Positions 13,143 to 22,948 of a stretch of DNA of 45,743 nt are shown one piece after another. Each line of letters opens with the position of its first letter. The first letter of the stretch is position 1. The notes below the pieces were generated by a model. That model was not told where the DNA came from. It saw only the letters and a list, made by a program, of their open reading frames with translations, and searched no databases. This DNA comes from Planctomycetota bacterium (lineage in GTDB: Bacteria > Planctomycetota > UBA8742 > UBA2392): positions 1-45,743 of the forward strand of contig JAGQRH010000031.1 in assembly GCA_020425605.1 (NCBI GenBank), in the 5' to 3' direction. The position numbers and the translations under genes are program-made.

Positions 13143-13270
13143 CTTGGCAGTTCCAGGGGGAGAGTCGGGGAGGGATCTGCCATTCCCTAAGCCCTATTCA
13201 ACACCCCGAAGGGGCAAGTTGCAAGCGCGGGAAGTGCGTTTCGGGGGGCGCGGATGTGCTGATCCGCGAT

Positions 13271-13789
13271 CTACTTCAGGACTTCGCCGAGGCGGGTGGC
13301 CTTCACCACGCCGGTTTCGGCGAAGTAGACGCTGCGGTCCTTGTCAGCCAGCACCACAAACGGCAGCTGGTTGAGGGTCAGGGTCTTGCCCTTCTTGGTC
13401 TCAAACAGGCGGTTGAACGTCGCGTTGATCGGCGCCGTGCCGTCGGCCTTGTAGCAGGCAAACGTAACGCCCTGGGCCTTCACGAAGTCGCGCGCGGCCG
13501 TGATGTCGTCTGCAATGAAGCAGATGATCTCGACTTCGGGGTGAGCCTTGTGGAAGGCTTCCAGCTCAGCGGCCTGGTCGCGGCTCACCTGCTGCCATGT
13601 GCCGATCCCGGCGATCAGCAGTTTCTTGTCTTTGAACTGGGCATCGGAAAGGTTGTGTTCAACCTCTTCCAGGTCCTTCATGGCGAAGGTCGGCAGGCGC
13701 TTGGTGGCGTCGGCGGTCACGTGATGCACGGCCAGCCCAGCGAGGGCGATGACCATGGCGAGCGACAGGCTGATCACGAGCTGCTTCAC
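13271..13789 (-). CDS. Secreted thioredoxin-fold protein lacking CXXC
   Basis: The 172-residue product begins at GTG 13789, with GAGG eight bases upstream, and has a signal peptide (LVISLSLAMVIALAGLAVHH). The mature part has a thioredoxin/TlpA-like order: KKLLIAGIGTWQQVSRDQAAELEAFHKAHPEVEIICFIADD, with GTWQQV where redox members have WCxxC. It continues to LNQLPFVVLADKDRSVYFAETG, containing the cis-Pro segment. With no CXXC it is unlikely to be a thiol oxidoreductase; a chaperone-like or binding role is more probable. It starts four bases after the stop of the upstream lipoprotein gene, so the two are an operon. Confidence 0.75.
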   Translation of the reverse strand: MKQLVISLSLAMVIALAGLAVHHVTADATKRLPTFAMKDLEEVEHNLSDAQFKDKKLLIAGIGTWQQVSRDQAAELEAFHKAHPEVEIICFIADDITAARDFVKAQGVTFACYKADGTAPINATFNRLFETKKGKTLTLNQLPFVVLADKDRSVYFAETGVVKATRLGEVLK

Positions 13790-13792
13790 ACT

Positions 13793-14359
13793 TCACCTCA
13801 GGCGCGGGGCGCGGAAATTGCCGGCCACGCTGTACTTGCGGAACTTCAGGTCAAACCTTCCGACCACCAGATCCGGCCCGTCGTACAGAATCTCCCACGT
13901 GCCGGACTCGAATTCGTCATTTCCCGAGGCGACGAAGGCATCACTGACCGCGCCGCTGGTCGAGCCAAGCAAGGCATTTGCCACCTTGCCGCCCGGCCCG
14001 AATTCGGCGCGCAACGATACTCGCTTGTCATCCGTACGCAAGACGGAGATGTCGCCAAGGTCGGTAAATGAAAGCACGAAAACCCGATTGTCTCCGGCCT
14101 GGACTTCGCCCGAGGGCGAAAGCTTTGCCCCGCCGCGAATGGCCATGCCGGTGATCTCGTAGGCCCCGTTTACCTTATTAACGAGGGCCGGCGTGGTCAG
14201 CTCCAGGATGCCCTCGGTGACGGCTTCCGTCCGGCGGAACATCACGTCCACCTCGGCATCCTGCAGCCCGCCATTGGCGCATCCCGCCGTCGCCAGTGCT
14301 ATGGCGGGCAGGCCAGCGGCAAGAATCAGAAATACGAGGGCTCGGCTCAGGCTTCGCAT
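13793..14359 (-). CDS. Hypothetical lipoprotein
   Basis: This 188-residue protein starts at ATG 14359, chosen because it opens a lipoprotein signal (RALVFLILAAGLPAIALATAGC). The mature domain is beta-rich (VNKVNGAYEITGMAIRGGAKL, NRVFVLSFTDLGDISVLRTDD, GTWEILYDGPDLVVGRFDLKF). I do not recognise the family. It is divergent from the plus-strand gene at 14422, from which it is separated by 62 bases, and is coupled to the thioredoxin-fold gene downstream. Envelope function unknown. Confidence 0.7.
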   Translation of the reverse strand: MRSLSRALVFLILAAGLPAIALATAGCANGGLQDAEVDVMFRRTEAVTEGILELTTPALVNKVNGAYEITGMAIRGGAKLSPSGEVQAGDNRVFVLSFTDLGDISVLRTDDKRVSLRAEFGPGGKVANALLGSTSGAVSDAFVASGNDEFESGTWEILYDGPDLVVGRFDLKFRKYSVAGNFRAPRLR

Positions 14360-14409
14360 TTTCGCAACGCTACGCAGTGGTTGGGGGGCGTCAAGCCGGC
14401 TCCTTCCTC

Positions 14410-14415
14410 TATAAT
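14410..14415 (+). promoter_or_regulatory. TATAAT box placed for a leaderless start
   Basis: A perfect TATAAT lies six bases before the ATG at 14422. A start site at the usual distance would fall on or next to the A of the ATG, so the mRNA would have no leader. No Shine-Dalgarno precedes the ATG. A good -35 at 17 bases is lacking, so the assignment is tentative. Confidence 0.45.
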
Positions 14416-14421
14416 GCCCGA

Positions 14422-15429
14422 ATGATCCGTTTGGCCACCCTGCTGCTGATTCTCGCATGCGCCGCCCCTGCCTGGGCGGTGAAGGTCAAACTCAAGGCCG
14501 AGGACAAGGACTTCGAGGCGACCATTGTCAGCCTCAGCGACGGCACAGTGATCTATCGAAAGGGCCGGAAAGACTTCACGGTCCAACTTGAAGACTTCGA
14601 GCTCTCCTCCCAGTTCGTGATCATGGACGAATCGCTCGGCAACACCGGCCCCGAGTTGATGGATCTGGGCCGCTTTGCCCTCCATCGCGGCCTGTATGCG
14701 GAGGCCCAGAGGACCGCCGCCGCGGCGGCCAAGCTCGACGGATTTGCCGAGCCCGCCCAAAAGCTTGCCCGCGTCGCATTCAACCTCGAGGCCGACGCAG
14801 TTCTCGATGAGGCGATCGCGGCGCTCGACGCCCAGGACACTGCCCGCGCCCGCCCGCTGCTTGAGGATGTGATCGCGCGCTTCGCGAATACGCCTGCAGC
14901 AGTCAAGGCTGACATCCTGCTCGGTACGCTCAAGCGAGTCGAACTGGAAGTGAAGGCCGCTGAACTCGAGAAAGAAGCCAAAGAAGCGCAGGCCGAGGCC
15001 GACGCCGCTGAGCAGAAGAAACGCCAGCCTATTGATGACTGGTTGACCGAGCTCGAGGGACAGGTTGAGACCAACGCCACGACCAAGAGTGAAGCAGACG
15101 AGGACTGCCGAACCGGCTACACGAATCGCGGGCTGCCGAAATACGAGAACATCGTCAAGTCGATGGAGACCGTTCGCGCCAGCCTGTCAAAGAACCGCAA
15201 CCTGCTGAAGTACCGCGGCCAGGACACCCAGGCCGACAAGATCGACGACAAGGCAAAGCAGTTGATCATCGAGTGCTTCTACAGCTGGGCGTACTACCTC
15301 TATATGGGCGCGCGCTACGAGACGGCCGTGACGATCTGCAAGCGCGGCATCGACATGGCTCCCACCGACCGCCGCTTCCTCAGCCTGAAAGTAGACATCG
15401 ACGAAGTCTACGACCCCACCGACGGCTAG
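14422..15429 (+). CDS. Secreted SLA1-like / tetratricopeptide-type hypothetical protein
   Basis: The 335-residue protein starts with a signal peptide (IRLATLLLILACAAPAWA). A small N-terminal beta domain (DKDFEATIVSLSDGTVIYRK followed by GRKDFTVQLEDF) resembles the SHD1/SLA1 homology module found on many planctomycete secreted proteins. The middle is helical and TPR-like, with a long charged coiled-coil stretch (residues about 175-205, EAKEAQAEADAAEQKK). The C-terminal 90 residues include a further TPR-like hairpin (YSWAYYLYMGARYETAVTICKRGIDMAP). It converges on and overlaps the last four bases of the phage-type lipoprotein gene. Function unknown; probably periplasmic scaffolding. Confidence 0.75.
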   Translation: MIRLATLLLILACAAPAWAVKVKLKAEDKDFEATIVSLSDGTVIYRKGRKDFTVQLEDFELSSQFVIMDESLGNTGPELMDLGRFALHRGLYAEAQRTAAAAAKLDGFAEPAQKLARVAFNLEADAVLDEAIAALDAQDTARARPLLEDVIARFANTPAAVKADILLGTLKRVELEVKAAELEKEAKEAQAEADAAEQKKRQPIDDWLTELEGQVETNATTKSEADEDCRTGYTNRGLPKYENIVKSMETVRASLSKNRNLLKYRGQDTQADKIDDKAKQLIIECFYSWAYYLYMGARYETAVTICKRGIDMAPTDRRFLSLKVDIDEVYDPTDG

Positions 15430-15842
15430 CCCTGCGGCTTCTTCTTTCTGCCGGTAATGAAACCGCCGCCGCCTCCGAGCAGGCCGCCGAGGAAGATGCC
15501 CAGCAGCCCTTCCAGGTAATTGTCTTCGGCCTTCGCGCGGTCCAATTCGGACTTGGCGGCGTCGAAGGCCTTCTGCGTCTGCTCGAAGCGCAGCTCCCGG
15601 TTTCGGCGCTCATCTTCGGCGGCTTGAAGGGCGACCAGTGCGGCCTGCACACGGTCGCCGTCGCCGTCCTTCAGTGCCTGGATGTATTCATCGCGGGCCT
15701 TCTGGGTGATGTCCATGGCATCGCGCAACTCGACGCCGGCGGCTTCCATCGCGTCGCGGGTGCGCTCGGCCGTCTCGAGGGCGTACTGCAGGCTGGTGCA
15801 ACCGGCCATTGGCAGAAACAGGCAAATCAGCAGGTACTTCAT
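15426..15842 (-). CDS. Candidate unimolecular spanin (lipoprotein with C-terminal membrane segment)
   Basis: The 138-residue protein has a very short lipoprotein signal ending in the lipobox MAGC (Cys about 15). About 80 residues of charged alpha-helical coiled coil follow (residues 25-105). The C-terminus has a hydrophobic glycine-rich segment (LLGIFLGGLLGGGGGFI) and basic GRKKK. An outer-membrane lipid anchor plus a C-terminal inner-membrane segment joined by coiled coil is the known layout of phage u-spanins, which fuse the two membranes at lysis, and the length fits. It is the last gene of the virion cluster, 16 bases after the tail-fibre stop, with GGAG before its ATG. A host glycine-zipper lipoprotein is the main alternative. 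Confidence 0.6.
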   Translation of the reverse strand: MKYLLICLFLPMAGCTSLQYALETAERTRDAMEAAGVELRDAMDITQKARDEYIQALKDGDGDRVQAALVALQAAEDERRNRELRFEQTQKAFDAAKSELDRAKAEDNYLEGLLGIFLGGLLGGGGGFITGRKKKPQG

Positions 15843-15857
15843 GGGGAATCTCCGGTG

Positions 15858-18800
15858 TCAGGCGCTGGTGCCGATCACGAGCGCGTAGTAGGTGACGCCG
15901 CTGGCGTTGACGTCGGCGTTGGATGTGTTGAGCGTGAGTGTCTGCGAAGTGCCCGCGCCTGGTGCGTTCAGGCTGACTTCGGCGGCGCGGTTGCCGGTGG
16001 CGTCGGCGACACGGTCAAACGTGCCTGTGCCGCCGTTTGTCATGATGGTGTTGTGGCTCTGTGATGCAGAATCCGTGCGACGGATGCGGATGTAGAAGGC
16101 GCGGTTTATGCCGCTCAGCGTGACGGCCTTGCCGCTGCTGCCGCTGCCGGTGTAGGCGACCATGGTGGTCTTGAGCGTGCCGAGGTTGGCCAGTGCATCG
16201 CGCGCGGTGCCGGCGCCTGTGCCGCCGTTTGCGATGGCGAGATCCGTGCCGGACCAGTTCGCGTTATCCACTGTGCTCAGCGTCGACAGATAGCCGAGCC
16301 CCAGATTCGATCGTGCGGCTGACGGGCTGCTGACGTCGCTCAGGTTGTTGGCCGCCTGCAGGAACCCGGACGTGGCCGGGACTTCGCTGCTGTACGCGAG
16401 CCGGTTTGAGCCGACCTTCGCCCGGTTGCTGTCTCCGGTATCAAGCCAGAGCGTGTTTCCCGCCGTGCCGCCGGGGTTGCTGGCTTGCGGTGTCAGCTCA
16501 AGCCCGGTTGGGTCGATCAGCCCTTCGACGCTCAGCTTGCCGCCGACTTCCAGGTTGCCGTCCGTACGCAGTGTGGCGGCGGCTTCTCGATAGAGCTCGA
16601 CGTCGTCGCCGAAGCCAATTCCTTCGTCGGTAGCGTCACCGAGCCGCAGTGCTTGTGATTCGCCGAAAGTCGAGCCCGACGGCCCAAGCTGCAGGTGACC
16701 GCTGACGTGCAGCCCGCGATCCAGCCCAAGGGCCGGGGCAGAATCTGCATCACGCGGAATCAACTCAAGGTTCAGGCCCGACGTCGCCAGGCGCAAATCC
16801 CAGCCCGAGTGCACGCGCCCGGAGCCGAAGTCGGGATGCCCGATAGATAGCACGACTTCCGGGTGCAGCGCGAGGAACGTCTGGCGCGTGCCGCCGTCTG
16901 CCTGCGCGGCAGGCATGCTCACAGCGGGCGGCAAGTAGATGCAGCCCCCGCCCAGGCCGGGGTCTGGCAAGCCGTTGTTTTCGGCACTCCAGCCCTCGCT
17001 TTTGATGCTGGGCCCGGTGAACGGGACATCGCGCTCGGCGTCGCGATTGCTCGGCGCGGCTAGCCAGTCGTGGCTTGGCGACCACAGGTTGTGATCACTG
17101 ATCGCAGGCCGAATGTCGTCGCGGGCGTACGCCGCCCGGGGCACTGTGATGGCGGGCGGGCCGTCCGTAGGTGGCTCCGGCGGCGGCCCGATCGGCGGTC
17201 TCCAGGTCGGGGGGACTTCCGGCAGGAACGGCACGCGGTACTGGATTTTCCAGCGGCCTTCGCGCTGCATGTGGTTCCACAGGTGCTGCTCGACGGCGTC
17301 GTACTTGAGTTGCGCCTCGTAGGGTGTCCAGGGCGGGATGCCGCCGGAGAACTCCTCGGCGTAGAACTTGACCGGTGCGTCGTGCACGGGGTCGCCGGGT
17401 ACCTTGAAGAACGCGTCGGTGCTGATGTGGCCGGCGCTTTCGCGATACAGCCCGTCGTCGTCTGCCGCTTTGCCGTACATGTGTTTGCTGCAGGCATCTG
17501 CGTCGGCCAGTATCGGCCCGCCTTGTAGCGATGCCGTGAGGCGCCCCAGCGCACGCCCGTCGCCTTCCGCGAACAGGCCGCGCCCGAGCACTTCCGGGCC
17601 GGTGGTGTCGCCTTCTCGCAGGTTGAGTGCCGGCGCCCAACCCTTGTCGCGCGCACCTTCCTGCCTGTGCGACGGGCTGAGAACCAGCACGGACAGGAAC
17701 TGCAGCCCGCCGCGTTTGCGCTCGCTCAGGCGCTTGCGATCGATGTCGTAAATCAGGCTCGATGCGGCGCCGGGGTCCGTGCCTCTGCTGTCGGACACCA
17801 GTGGGCCAAGATCGGCGAATCGCGGACCCTCGCCAAGACTCACAATCAGCCCGCGCATTGCTTGCGGACGTACGTGCCGGGCTTCGAACAACTGGTCGGG
17901 TGGAATCTCTTCGTGGCGTTGATCTGGCGCCAGTATGCGCAGCCGCCCGCTGTCGGCAACCTCAACGCCGGCGACAAGAAACCAGCGCCCGAACTTCGCG
18001 GCGTCTGAGCTTTCGAGAAAGAACGGGAAAGCCAGCGGCCCTGGGTTCCGAAGCTCCAATGCGCCGGTGTCGTTGCGGCGGTGCATCGCCTCAACGGCGA
18101 TCACGCTTTCCCCTTCCGGCGTTTCCCCCTGCGCACTGAGAATCAGCGGACCGGCGCGGAAAGCATTGATCGGCTGGTGAAGCCCGCTGGGGGTTGGCGC
18201 CGAAGGGTGTGATCGCCCAAGGCCGGCGGCCGCCGCGATGGGCGCCGGCACTGGTGTGGCAGGTCGGTCCGTCAGCGTTGAGATCAGCCCGGCGGTGCCG
18301 GCCTCAATCACCACGCGCTCGCAACTGCCAGTGGCTGAAGCGGCGCTTGCACCGGCAACCTGCGCCACTCGCTGGAGGCTCTCGCGGGTGCGAACTTCTG
18401 CCAGCTCTCGGGCGGCCTGGCTCAGTGCGGCGCGGTTGAGCAACGTTCCTGACTGGTCGTAGACCGCAATCAGGTGGGACGCACTCAGTGTGACCGTTTC
18501 GGCGTTGCCGTTTCCGGGTACTTCCAGCGTGAATGGAGGGCGCTCGGCCCAGTGGGCGATTCGCAGTGTCAGGCTCGCATCGCCCTGCAGCCTTCGGTCC
18601 TGCAGCGTGGGATCGTCCGCGCCGCCAGATGGCTGTGCCAGCGCGAACGGCGGACGCGGCAGATAGACCAGCCCTTGGTCTGCATCGAGTTCGAACCCTT
18701 CGATCGGCGTCACCGTGGTCTTCTCGACGCTGGGGTCCCGAGGATGTTGGGGTGCTGTGCCGTTCGGCCTGACGGCCTGCGCAAGCAACTCCGGCGCAAT

Positions 18801-19706
18801 GAACGTGCCGTCATCAGCTAGTCTGCCCAGTGGCAGCCACGGCAGTTTCGCGTCGTTCGCGCGGAACAGGCGGAACGCAAACCGTTTGAGCGTCGCCAGC
18901 CGCGCAGCGGCGTTCGTGCCGGTTGCAGGCAGCAGCTGCTCAAAGCCTCCATCGCTGAGGCAAGCCTGTCGTGCTGCTGATTCGCCGATTCCCCACTTGG
19001 CCAGGATATCCGACAACGGCTGGATCATTCCGTGGTCATCCGGCAGCACTGCCTCCCAGTCGGAAAGCTCTGAGGTTTCGATTGCCGGTCCGCCGACCAC
19101 GTTGACGGCCGTCGGTGCCTTGGGCACCGACGCACGAATCTCGATCAGCCTGGCCTGATCCATCGTCGGAGCGACGTCTGCAGCCGTGACGACAGCGGTG
19201 CCGTCGTCCTGGACGCTGATGGTGAGCCCCAGTCCGGACAGCATCGTCTCGACCGCAATACCGAGCGTAGCACCCCCACGGACATTCACTGGAGGGCTGA
19301 AACCGGCCGGAATCAGCGGAACACCCGCGGCGACAAGGCCGGCAGACTCGAACAGGCGCTCGAGCACGGCGTGGGGCCCAACGGGTTCGCCCTCGCGCCA
19401 CGCCGTGCCATCGCCGACAGGCACGTTGATGGCAGCGTGCACGGGACCCTGCCAGTCTTCCCGCAAGTCGCTGCCGATAGCGCGTACACGCCCGTCGCCC
19501 AACGCCTCGATGCGTCGCACCACGAACTGGCGGAATGTGCGTCTCGTTTCCGCGTCGGCCACGTGCAGTGTGCACGGGCCGGTCTGCAGATTCGCGCTGG
19601 GCGGCAGCGTGGCTTCAAACGTGCTTGGGCTGCCGCCGCGCAGCAACTCGATGCGCAGCGCAAGCAGCGGCTGGCCGTTGATTGTGGCTGTGATTTGTTC
19701 AGGCAT
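15858..19706 (-). CDS. Fused baseplate-hub / tail-fibre protein
   Basis: This 1282-residue protein starts at ATG 19706, with GGAG upstream; the ATG overlaps the end of the previous gene. Residues 1-220 ([20 protein letters not shown] and [19 protein letters not shown]) resemble tail-hub or late-control-D-type modules. The middle is long and unrecognised, with Pro-rich linkers near residues 840-880. The last 250 residues are typical tail-fibre sequence: [36 protein letters not shown] and [18 protein letters not shown], the collagen-free 'NLsD..s...AR.NLGL' repeats of phage fibres, then a beta-rich tip. It would bind the host surface. Other than phage origin, the middle domains cannot be assigned. 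Confidence 0.8.
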   Translation of the reverse strand: MPEQITATINGQPLLALRIELLRGGSPSTFEATLPPSANLQTGPCTLHVADAETRRTFRQFVVRRIEALGDGRVRAIGSDLREDWQGPVHAAINVPVGDGTAWREGEPVGPHAVLERLFESAGLVAAGVPLIPAGFSPPVNVRGGATLGIAVETMLSGLGLTISVQDDGTAVVTAADVAPTMDQARLIEIRASVPKAPTAVNVVGGPAIETSELSDWEAVLPDDHGMIQPLSDILAKWGIGESAARQACLSDGGFEQLLPATGTNAAARLATLKRFAFRLFRANDAKLPWLPLGRLADDGTFIAPELLAQAVRPNGTAPQHPRDPSVEKTTVTPIEGFELDADQGLVYLPRPPFALAQPSGGADDPTLQDRRLQGDASLTLRIAHWAERPPFTLEVPGNGNAETVTLSASHLIAVYDQSGTLLNRAALSQAARELAEVRTRESLQRVAQVAGASAASATGSCERVVIEAGTAGLISTLTDRPATPVPAPIAAAAGLGRSHPSAPTPSGLHQPINAFRAGPLILSAQGETPEGESVIAVEAMHRRNDTGALELRNPGPLAFPFFLESSDAAKFGRWFLVAGVEVADSGRLRILAPDQRHEEIPPDQLFEARHVRPQAMRGLIVSLGEGPRFADLGPLVSDSRGTDPGAASSLIYDIDRKRLSERKRGGLQFLSVLVLSPSHRQEGARDKGWAPALNLREGDTTGPEVLGRGLFAEGDGRALGRLTASLQGGPILADADACSKHMYGKAADDDGLYRESAGHISTDAFFKVPGDPVHDAPVKFYAEEFSGGIPPWTPYEAQLKYDAVEQHLWNHMQREGRWKIQYRVPFLPEVPPTWRPPIGPPPEPPTDGPPAITVPRAAYARDDIRPAISDHNLWSPSHDWLAAPSNRDAERDVPFTGPSIKSEGWSAENNGLPDPGLGGGCIYLPPAVSMPAAQADGGTRQTFLALHPEVVLSIGHPDFGSGRVHSGWDLRLATSGLNLELIPRDADSAPALGLDRGLHVSGHLQLGPSGSTFGESQALRLGDATDEGIGFGDDVELYREAAATLRTDGNLEVGGKLSVEGLIDPTGLELTPQASNPGGTAGNTLWLDTGDSNRAKVGSNRLAYSSEVPATSGFLQAANNLSDVSSPSAARSNLGLGYLSTLSTVDNANWSGTDLAIANGGTGAGTARDALANLGTLKTTMVAYTGSGSSGKAVTLSGINRAFYIRIRRTDSASQSHNTIMTNGGTGTFDRVADATGNRAAEVSLNAPGAGTSQTLTLNTSNADVNASGVTYYALVIGTSA

Positions 19707-20829
19707 TGGGGGCTCCGGCAACAGTCGCTGCGCGGCTGCGCGAGACATAGCGCCAGGTGGTGACCCAGCGGCGGTCGGCGGGGAGCCCGGCGTGTGGGAA
19801 TGAGTAGTGAACGGCGCGCTCAAGAAGATCGGCGGCGTAGCGCGGCGCCGGCGGGCTCACGTGGCGCCCGTCGCCTACGGCGCTGCCTTCCTGGACAACT
19901 TCCGTTTGTGGCGTGCCGATCTGCTGGCGATACGCGGGCAGCGACGTGTCGAGCATCGGATGATCGACCACGCGGCGTGTGGTGGTGAACGTAAGAGATT
20001 CAGTAAGCGCAAGCGTGCCGGCCGTCTCGATCAGCTCAACGAATTCAAAGTCTACACGACGGGCAAACGCGTCTTCGGCAAGGCGCGAGGAGACCAGCCG
20101 CCCGCCAGGGCGAAGCTCCAGCGCACGGGAGCGCGCAGCCACCCCCGCGAAAAAGCCGCTGATGGCACGTAGCGAGCGGCCTTCGGCATCCGTGAACTCG
20201 CTGATGATGCAGTGGCCGTCTTCCACACCGCCGGGCAGGGCCGTGAATACCTGCTCATCCTCGACCTCGTACTCGAGCGAGGGCGTCGCGGCGTCACGCG
20301 TGACGGCCTGGCGCAAGCGGCGAAAGCCGGAGGCAAGCGCAGGCAGTACGAGTGCTTCATCGTCGGCCGGCACTTCGCCCGCACGAAGGATCGCCGTGCC
20401 GGTCGTAATCACGCGATCCGGCTGACCGGCCGTCGCGATGGCGCGCACGAGGTAGCTGTGCGACTGCACGGCCGAGGCGGCGTCCTGCAGGGTTGCAACA
20501 AACTCCAGCGTGACGCGGCGCCGATTGTGAGCCTCGCCGGGCGCACGGTCTTTCTCCGTGATCGTCTGCAGCGTGGGTCCCGTCCGGCAGTCCGCCGCGA
20601 CCAGCGCTCGAACGTCGGCGCCGTCTCCTCGGAGCTTCAGTGCACCGGACGTCCCGGCGGCGTCACGCAGCGCTTGCACGATCGGCTCAAGCGCCGCGGG
20701 CGTAGCAGCTTCGACTTCCAGCTCAACGCGCCACGTTTCGACCACCTCGGGCGACTGTCCGGTACGGCTGACAACAAGGGTTGCTGCGGCGCCCAGGGTC
20801 TCGCCGCCGAATTCAACGGTAAGAGGCAT
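19699..20829 (-). CDS. Virion structural protein, unknown
   Basis: This 376-residue protein starts at ATG 20829 with GGAG eight bases upstream, three bases after the stop of the previous gene. It is beta-strand-rich throughout with no signal or membrane segment ([37 protein letters not shown]). I do not recognise the family. Its position between the CBM-like protein and the hub/fibre protein, and the tight spacing, suggest a tail or baseplate component. Its 3' end overlaps the start of the fibre gene by eight bases, implying translational coupling. Confidence 0.7.
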   Translation of the reverse strand: MPLTVEFGGETLGAAATLVVSRTGQSPEVVETWRVELEVEAATPAALEPIVQALRDAAGTSGALKLRGDGADVRALVAADCRTGPTLQTITEKDRAPGEAHNRRRVTLEFVATLQDAASAVQSHSYLVRAIATAGQPDRVITTGTAILRAGEVPADDEALVLPALASGFRRLRQAVTRDAATPSLEYEVEDEQVFTALPGGVEDGHCIISEFTDAEGRSLRAISGFFAGVAARSRALELRPGGRLVSSRLAEDAFARRVDFEFVELIETAGTLALTESLTFTTTRRVVDHPMLDTSLPAYRQQIGTPQTEVVQEGSAVGDGRHVSPPAPRYAADLLERAVHYSFPHAGLPADRRWVTTWRYVSRSRAATVAGAPNA

Positions 20830-20831
20830 GG

Positions 20832-22142
20832 CTACTCCGCAAGAGTGTCAGAGATCGTCGGTGAGCCGGATGAAGGCAGCGCGATGCCCAGCCGATCACG
20901 CGCGAACGTCTGGAACGCGCCGGCATCGTCACTGGTGCTGTCCACGAGATAGCGATCTGTGATCGGCGCGGCCTGTGGGGCGGTTGCGCCCTGGAAAATC
21001 GCGACGTGGATGCCGGCGTGCGGCACCTCGGCGGCGGGCGCGAACGACACGCCGTCGATGTAGACCTCGCCGTCGAAGTCGGCGCTGCACCGGATGCGTG
21101 CCTTGACCTTGTTGGGGAAACTCGAGCGCGGCAGATACTCGAAGCCGCCGAGGTGCAGCCATTGGCCCGTGGCGGTCGCGCCGTCGATCGTCAGCGTCAG
21201 CGCCGACGCGACCCCATCAACGAGCAGATCGATCGTGACATCGCCGGCCGAGTAAGCGCCGACGTACACCCACGCACCAAGCGCCCAGTGGCGCCCGGAT
21301 TCCAGCGGTGGGTCACGCTCGGCGAGGTCCTGTTGCAGGTTTCCGGCTGTGGCACCGTCGCCCGTGATCTTCAGCGCGCCGTCGCCGAACAGCGTGGTGC
21401 CCGTGTCGCGCGACAACACGCCGCCGCCGGCGATCACCTCCCAGTAGTCGAAGCTTCCGCCTGTTTCGGCGTCGAACGCGCCATCAGTGATCACGTTGCG
21501 CGCGTCCGTGATGTCGCCGAACGTCACCGGGATCACGCGCGTCGCGACGTTAGAGCCGACTTCCGGCCTGATGCGGAATTCTTCCTGTCCGACCGGCACG
21601 CGGTGATGCGCGTTGTCCCGTGTGCACTCGATTGCAATGCGCTGGTTTGTGATGCGCTCATCGTCCACAACGTTTTCACCCGCGTCGGCGACCTGCTTGC
21701 TCACGTAGCAGGCGGCGTTGCCGACATTGGCGGCGTCCGCGCTCAGCGTTCCGAGTGCGACCGCATTTGCCGCCACGCATGCTGCATCGGCCAGCATGGC
21801 GCGCTGCAGCTCGCGCAGGACATCGGACTGGCCTGCGCCAAGGGCATCCAGTTCGCCGGCGAGCGCGTTGGTGATCCATGCGCTGAGCGACTGCCCAAGC
21901 TGGGAACCCCAGCCCCGGGCAACGCGCGCCGCGTCGCTCAGGATGCTGACCGCGTCGAGGCTGTCGCGCTCGGCCGGAGTGTCGTTGAGCACGTCGACAA
22001 AGTCCTCGCGCAGCTTGTCCAGTGACCGAAAAGTCTCGCCGCTTCCACTGAAGCTCAGGTTGCGCTCGGCGAGATTTTCGAGCTGGGTGAACGCCCGGGC
22101 ATATTGGCCGAGCACTTCGAAGATGGATGTGTAGTCAGGCAT
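20832..22142 (-). CDS. Virion structural protein with carbohydrate-binding-like jelly roll
   Basis: The 436-residue protein has an N-terminal helical half (residues 1-170, rich in Ala and Leu heptads) and a C-terminal beta-sandwich. In the latter, NVITDGAFDAETGGSFDYWEV, GDGALKITGDGATAGNLQQDL, HWALGAWVYVGA and DGEVYIDGVSFAPA follow the plan of carbohydrate-binding modules that open with 'NLVxNGgFE...W'. GGAG precedes the ATG at 22142. It could be a decoration or fibre protein that binds cell-surface glycans, with the helical part docking to the virion. The stop is immediately followed by the next gene in the cluster. Confidence 0.72.
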   Translation of the reverse strand: MPDYTSIFEVLGQYARAFTQLENLAERNLSFSGSGETFRSLDKLREDFVDVLNDTPAERDSLDAVSILSDAARVARGWGSQLGQSLSAWITNALAGELDALGAGQSDVLRELQRAMLADAACVAANAVALGTLSADAANVGNAACYVSKQVADAGENVVDDERITNQRIAIECTRDNAHHRVPVGQEEFRIRPEVGSNVATRVIPVTFGDITDARNVITDGAFDAETGGSFDYWEVIAGGGVLSRDTGTTLFGDGALKITGDGATAGNLQQDLAERDPPLESGRHWALGAWVYVGAYSAGDVTIDLLVDGVASALTLTIDGATATGQWLHLGGFEYLPRSSFPNKVKARIRCSADFDGEVYIDGVSFAPAAEVPHAGIHVAIFQGATAPQAAPITDRYLVDSTSDDAGAFQTFARDRLGIALPSSGSPTISDTLAE

Positions 22143-22153
22143 GGGGGCTCCGG

Positions 22154-22819
22154 TCAGGCGCGCTCAATGCGCGTGGTGAAAGGCACGAAGGTCTCGCCGC
22201 TGATGCTGATGCGGATCAGCGGAAGCACACGCCGGGCGTTGCGACGCCAGGCAGCGGCGAGCTGCGCGGCCGAGTCGTCGGCGCGCGAGCTGAGGTGGTC
22301 ATAGATGAAGAAGAGTGCGTAGCGAGCCGTGGCGTCGGCCAGTGGCTGCAGGTCATCGGCCCGCCAGCCGGCCGGGAAGCGCGCGTTCATCAGCGCGTCG
22401 ATCACTCGTTTGGCGCGCGCCAGCGGGTCCGCGAAGCCGGCGCGCCCGCCGAACTCGCCGCCGATCAGGAAGCCGGTAATGTCTTTCTGCAACGCCGTGA
22501 GGTCGGCGGCATCGGCGTAGAAGAGGTCGATGGTCGCGTCGAAGCTGCGCGCCTCGCGCAGGCGGACGCTGCCGGACATGCCGCTTGAGTTCTGCTCGGC
22601 GAGCGTGACGTTGCCGGTGGTCGCGCCGCTGAGGGTGCCCTGCGCGACAAGCGCGTTGCGGTCGGCGTCGCTGTAGACGCTCACGGTGTAGTCGCCGCCG
22701 GCTTCGGTGATTCGGGTGTACGCGCGGCCATTGTCGGTGTTGTCGCGGCCGGCGCCGTTGAGCAGCCAGCGTGAAAACACGCCGGCGTTGTCATCATGTG
22801 TGGTTACGTATTCGAGCAT
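22154..22819 (-). CDS. Virion protein, possible head-tail connector
   Basis: This 221-residue protein begins at ATG 22819. The N-terminal half is beta-rich (DYTVSVYSDADRNALVAQGTLSG); the C-terminal half is helical and Arg-rich (DPLARAKRVIDALMNARFPAGW, ARYALFFIYDHLSSRADDSAAQLAAAWRR). I do not recognise it. Its place right after the major capsid gene is where connectors or adaptors usually lie. A strong palindrome separates it from the capsid gene. Confidence 0.65.
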   Translation of the reverse strand: MLEYVTTHDDNAGVFSRWLLNGAGRDNTDNGRAYTRITEAGGDYTVSVYSDADRNALVAQGTLSGATTGNVTLAEQNSSGMSGSVRLREARSFDATIDLFYADAADLTALQKDITGFLIGGEFGGRAGFADPLARAKRVIDALMNARFPAGWRADDLQPLADATARYALFFIYDHLSSRADDSAAQLAAAWRRNARRVLPLIRISISGETFVPFTTRIERA

Positions 22820-22899
22820 GATCTGCCCCTTCGCTTACGCTTCGGGCTCCAAAGTTGTTGAGGGCCTGCCCGCTGAAGCCTTGGCGACGGCGGGAGGGT

Positions 22900-22929
22900 G
22901 CGGGGGCCCGTGGATCCACAGGCCCCCGC
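22900..22929 (-). terminator. Strong palindrome after the capsid gene
   Basis: GCGGGGGCC and GGCCCCCGC flank GTGGATCCAC, itself a palindrome, with only one mismatched pair, giving a stem of about 14 bp. It lies 20 bases downstream of the capsid stop codon on the minus strand. No U-tract follows, so it probably stabilises capsid mRNA or attenuates read-through. Confidence 0.6.
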
Positions 22930-22948
22930 GGGGGACATCCTGTTCGGC

